Assembly: GCA_001831095.1 (NCBI GenBank)
Contig: MIDP01000036.1
Coordinates: 1 to 33,457 of the forward strand
Source: Verrucomicrobia bacterium GWF2_51_19
GTDB lineage: Bacteria > Verrucomicrobiota > Verrucomicrobiia > Opitutales > UBA12508
Direction: 5' to 3'
DNA length: 33,457 bases
Shown here in pieces: positions 32,539-33,457 of this stretch. Below the pieces are notes generated by a model, which saw only the letters and a list, made by a program, of their open reading frames with translations, was not told the origin of the DNA and made no database searches. The position numbers and the translations under genes were made by a program. Every line of letters begins with the position of its first letter. The stretch's first letter is position 1.

Positions 32539-33096
32539 ATGGCATCACCGACAGACATCCGTAAAGGAAAGGTCCTCGATTACTTGGGCCATCCGCATTT
32601 GGTGCTCGAAATGCAGCACAGGACGCAAGGCCGCCAAGCTGGCTTTGTTCAAGTGACGCTGCGCAACCTCCACACGGGCTCCTCGACGACAACCAAGTTT
32701 CGCACGACAGACAGCGTTGAGTTCTGCCACACGCAAATGCGGACCTTTGAGTTTTCATACATCGACGACTTGGGTTATCATTTTATGAACCCAGAGACGT
32801 TTGAAGACATTATCTTGGAAAAGGCCCTGGTAGAGGAACACCGAAAGTTTCTGGTGGAAAACGCACCTTACGATATTCTCTTTGTCGACGACAATCCCGT
32901 TGAGGTTGTCCTGCACCCGACGATTGAGATGTTGATCAAGGAAGCTCCAGAAGGCCTTCGCGGCGACACCGCATCGAGTGCGCAAAAGCCGGCGACAACG
33001 GAGTCTGGCCTCGTCGTGCAAGTTCCGCTCTTTGTCAAACCTGGTGACCGCATCAAGATTAACACGGAGTCTGGAGCCTATCTCGGTCGCTGTTGA
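32539..33096 (+). CDS. efp: Elongation factor P (Arg32 type)
   Basis: A 185-residue protein with the three OB-like/KOW domains of EF-P: MASPTDIRKGKVLDYLGHPH at the start, QVTLRNLHTGSSTTTKFRTTD in domain I, YIDDLGYHFMNPETFEDIIL in domain II, and the C-terminal VPLFVKPGDRIKINTESGAYLGR signature. EF-P relieves ribosomes stalled at consecutive prolines. The tip residue that is modified is Arg32 (TQGRQAGF), where E. coli has Lys34; Arg types are rhamnosylated by EarP in species studied. The start at 32539 follows tRNA-Pro by 20 nt, with no Shine-Dalgarno, so mRNA may be released from a tRNA-containing transcript. Its stop codon lies in the arm of a Q cassette. Confidence 0.97.
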   Translation: MASPTDIRKGKVLDYLGHPHLVLEMQHRTQGRQAGFVQVTLRNLHTGSSTTTKFRTTDSVEFCHTQMRTFEFSYIDDLGYHFMNPETFEDIILEKALVEEHRKFLVENAPYDILFVDDNPVEVVLHPTIEMLIKEAPEGLRGDTASSAQKPATTESGLVVQVPLFVKPGDRIKINTESGAYLGRC

Positions 33097-33219
33097 GAAA
33101 GTGCCCAAAATGGCTTATAGCGGCGTTCTCGTCGTTCGGGCTAGGTCACGTACCAACGTACGCTCCCGTCGCCCTCGCTCTTCGTGCCTTGCTATAAACC
33201 ATTTTGAGCACTTTCTCAA
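33093..33219 (+). repeat. Q palindromic cassette, copy 2 (efp 3' end)
   Basis: 29-bp arms (starting TTGAGAAAGTGC, with CAAAATGG) at 33093-33121 and 33191-33219 match with two mismatches and enclose a core with GTTCGGGCTAGGTCACGTAC and AACGTACGCTCCCGTCGCCC. The efp stop TGA (33094-33096) is inside the left arm. The core is the inverse of the cassette at 31895-32002, although the arms differ. Confidence 0.85.
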
Positions 33220-33360
33220 ACAACATAGAGGGATAAACATTTTCTTCTGCTGTTCTGCGGGGTACGACTCGGGCCTTGCTATAAACCATTTTGAGCACTT
33301 TCTCAAAAAACATAGATGGATTGCTGTTTTGCGGGGTACGACTCAATTCCAGGACTTGCT
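33187..33360 (+). repeat. Tandem copies of the right arm of Q copy 2
   Basis: A unit beginning CCTTGCTATAAACCATTTTG and ending with TTTGCGGGGTACGACTC or TTCTGCGGGGTACGACTC occurs at about 33187-33273 and 33274-33354; a third start, ACTTGCTAAAATG, follows at 33355. Thus one arm of the cassette plus flanking DNA has been duplicated. No gene is seen in this stretch. Confidence 0.8.
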
Positions 33361-33376
33361 AAAATGAATAAGGCTC

Positions 33377-33410
33377 TTGACTAGCAGTATAAGATAAACT
33401 ATACTGCTAG
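33377..33410 (+). promoter_or_regulatory. Strong promoter overlapped by a perfect operator-like inverted repeat
   Basis: TTGACT (33377-33382), a 17-bp spacer and TATACT (33400-33405) make a near-consensus promoter. CTAGCAGTATA (33381-33391) and TATACTGCTAG (33400-33410) are a perfect 11-bp inverted repeat with an 8-bp spacer, covering part of -35 and all of -10. A repressor bound here would block polymerase. Confidence 0.85.
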
Positions 33411-33415
33411 TGCCG

Positions 33416-33457
33416 ATGAACAAACGAAAGATAAGCGAATATAAGGTCAAAAAAATA
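33416..33457 (+). CDS. Start of a truncated ORF behind an operator-controlled promoter
   Basis: Fourteen codons (MNKRKISEYKVKKI) run off the window edge. The ATG is 10 nt after the -10 box, so the expected mRNA has a leader of only about 4 nt. The Lys-rich start and the tight operator would fit a small autoregulated DNA-binding protein or a toxin-antitoxin gene, but too little is present to name it. Confidence 0.55.
   Translation, partial: MNKRKISEYKVKKI

Noticed and set aside
33115-33346. Small minus-strand frames with repeated KCSKWFIAR or KVLKMVYSKAR segments
   Set aside because: They are translations of the duplicated Q arm, so the protein repeats only reflect the DNA repeat.

Overview
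This is a gene-dense bacterial chromosome segment, mostly housekeeping genes separated by unusually repeat-rich intergenic DNA. The gene set points to a diderm: BamA, an LpxL-like acyltransferase fused to a family 9 glycosyltransferase, a WecA/MraY-like transferase, an outer-membrane TPR/beta-barrel protein and lipoproteins. A type III secretion SctV with a YscY-like TPR gene directly upstream, a sulfite-reductase-type flavoprotein without its flavodoxin domain, DUF456 and DUF151 proteins, a YerC-type TrpR relative and exported ankyrin-like proteins suggest a host-associated member of the PVC group, perhaps Verrucomicrobiota (Opitutae/Puniceicoccales-like). That placement is an inference from gene content.

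Layout. 1-2726: hairpin-rich repeats, a prepilin-like gene just behind tRNA-Ser(CGA), repeat fragments, and a TPR/outer-membrane barrel gene. 3001-5628: flavoprotein reductase, a terminator shared by convergent genes, and an exported protein with a duplicated HNH-like domain. 5607-11819 (minus strand): dnaB, bamA, the acyltransferase/glycosyltransferase fusion and nrdR. 11883-14227: two 0.73-kb elements (A and B) in inverted orientation flanking a glucosaminidase-like lipoprotein gene. 14246-16974: a BrnA/CopG-type antitoxin without a visible toxin, then the sctY-like/sctV pair. 16967-20614 (minus strand): a chemoreceptor with a C-terminal zinc-binding domain, prmA and lipB as one probable operon. 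20725-23120: a TrpR-like regulator coupled to a TrpX-like binding lipoprotein, converging on a glycosyltransferase. 23209-29979: two exported ankyrin-like proteins, a hybrid histidine kinase, and an MFS transporter coupled to a WecA-like transferase. 29972-31619 (minus strand): DUF456 protein, ruvC and a DUF151 nuclease-like gene. 32012-33096: a translation block of L36B, L31B, tRNA-Pro(TGG) and efp. The right edge has a near-consensus promoter buried in a perfect inverted repeat, driving a truncated ORF.

The most unusual content is outside the genes. (i) A family of about 127-bp palindromic cassettes (P and Q) sits at gene 3' ends. At least three stop codons (dnaB, the WecA-like gene, efp) lie inside repeat arms, and the stems show compensatory changes. 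(ii) Elements A and B are long inverted-arm structures with a conserved centre, four outward promoter-like boxes of fixed spacing, and no transposase. (iii) tRNA-Pro lies 20 nt upstream of efp, whose product acts on proline-stalled ribosomes and here has Arg32 at the modified position. (iv) Several genes have -10 boxes so close to the start codon that their mRNAs may be leaderless.
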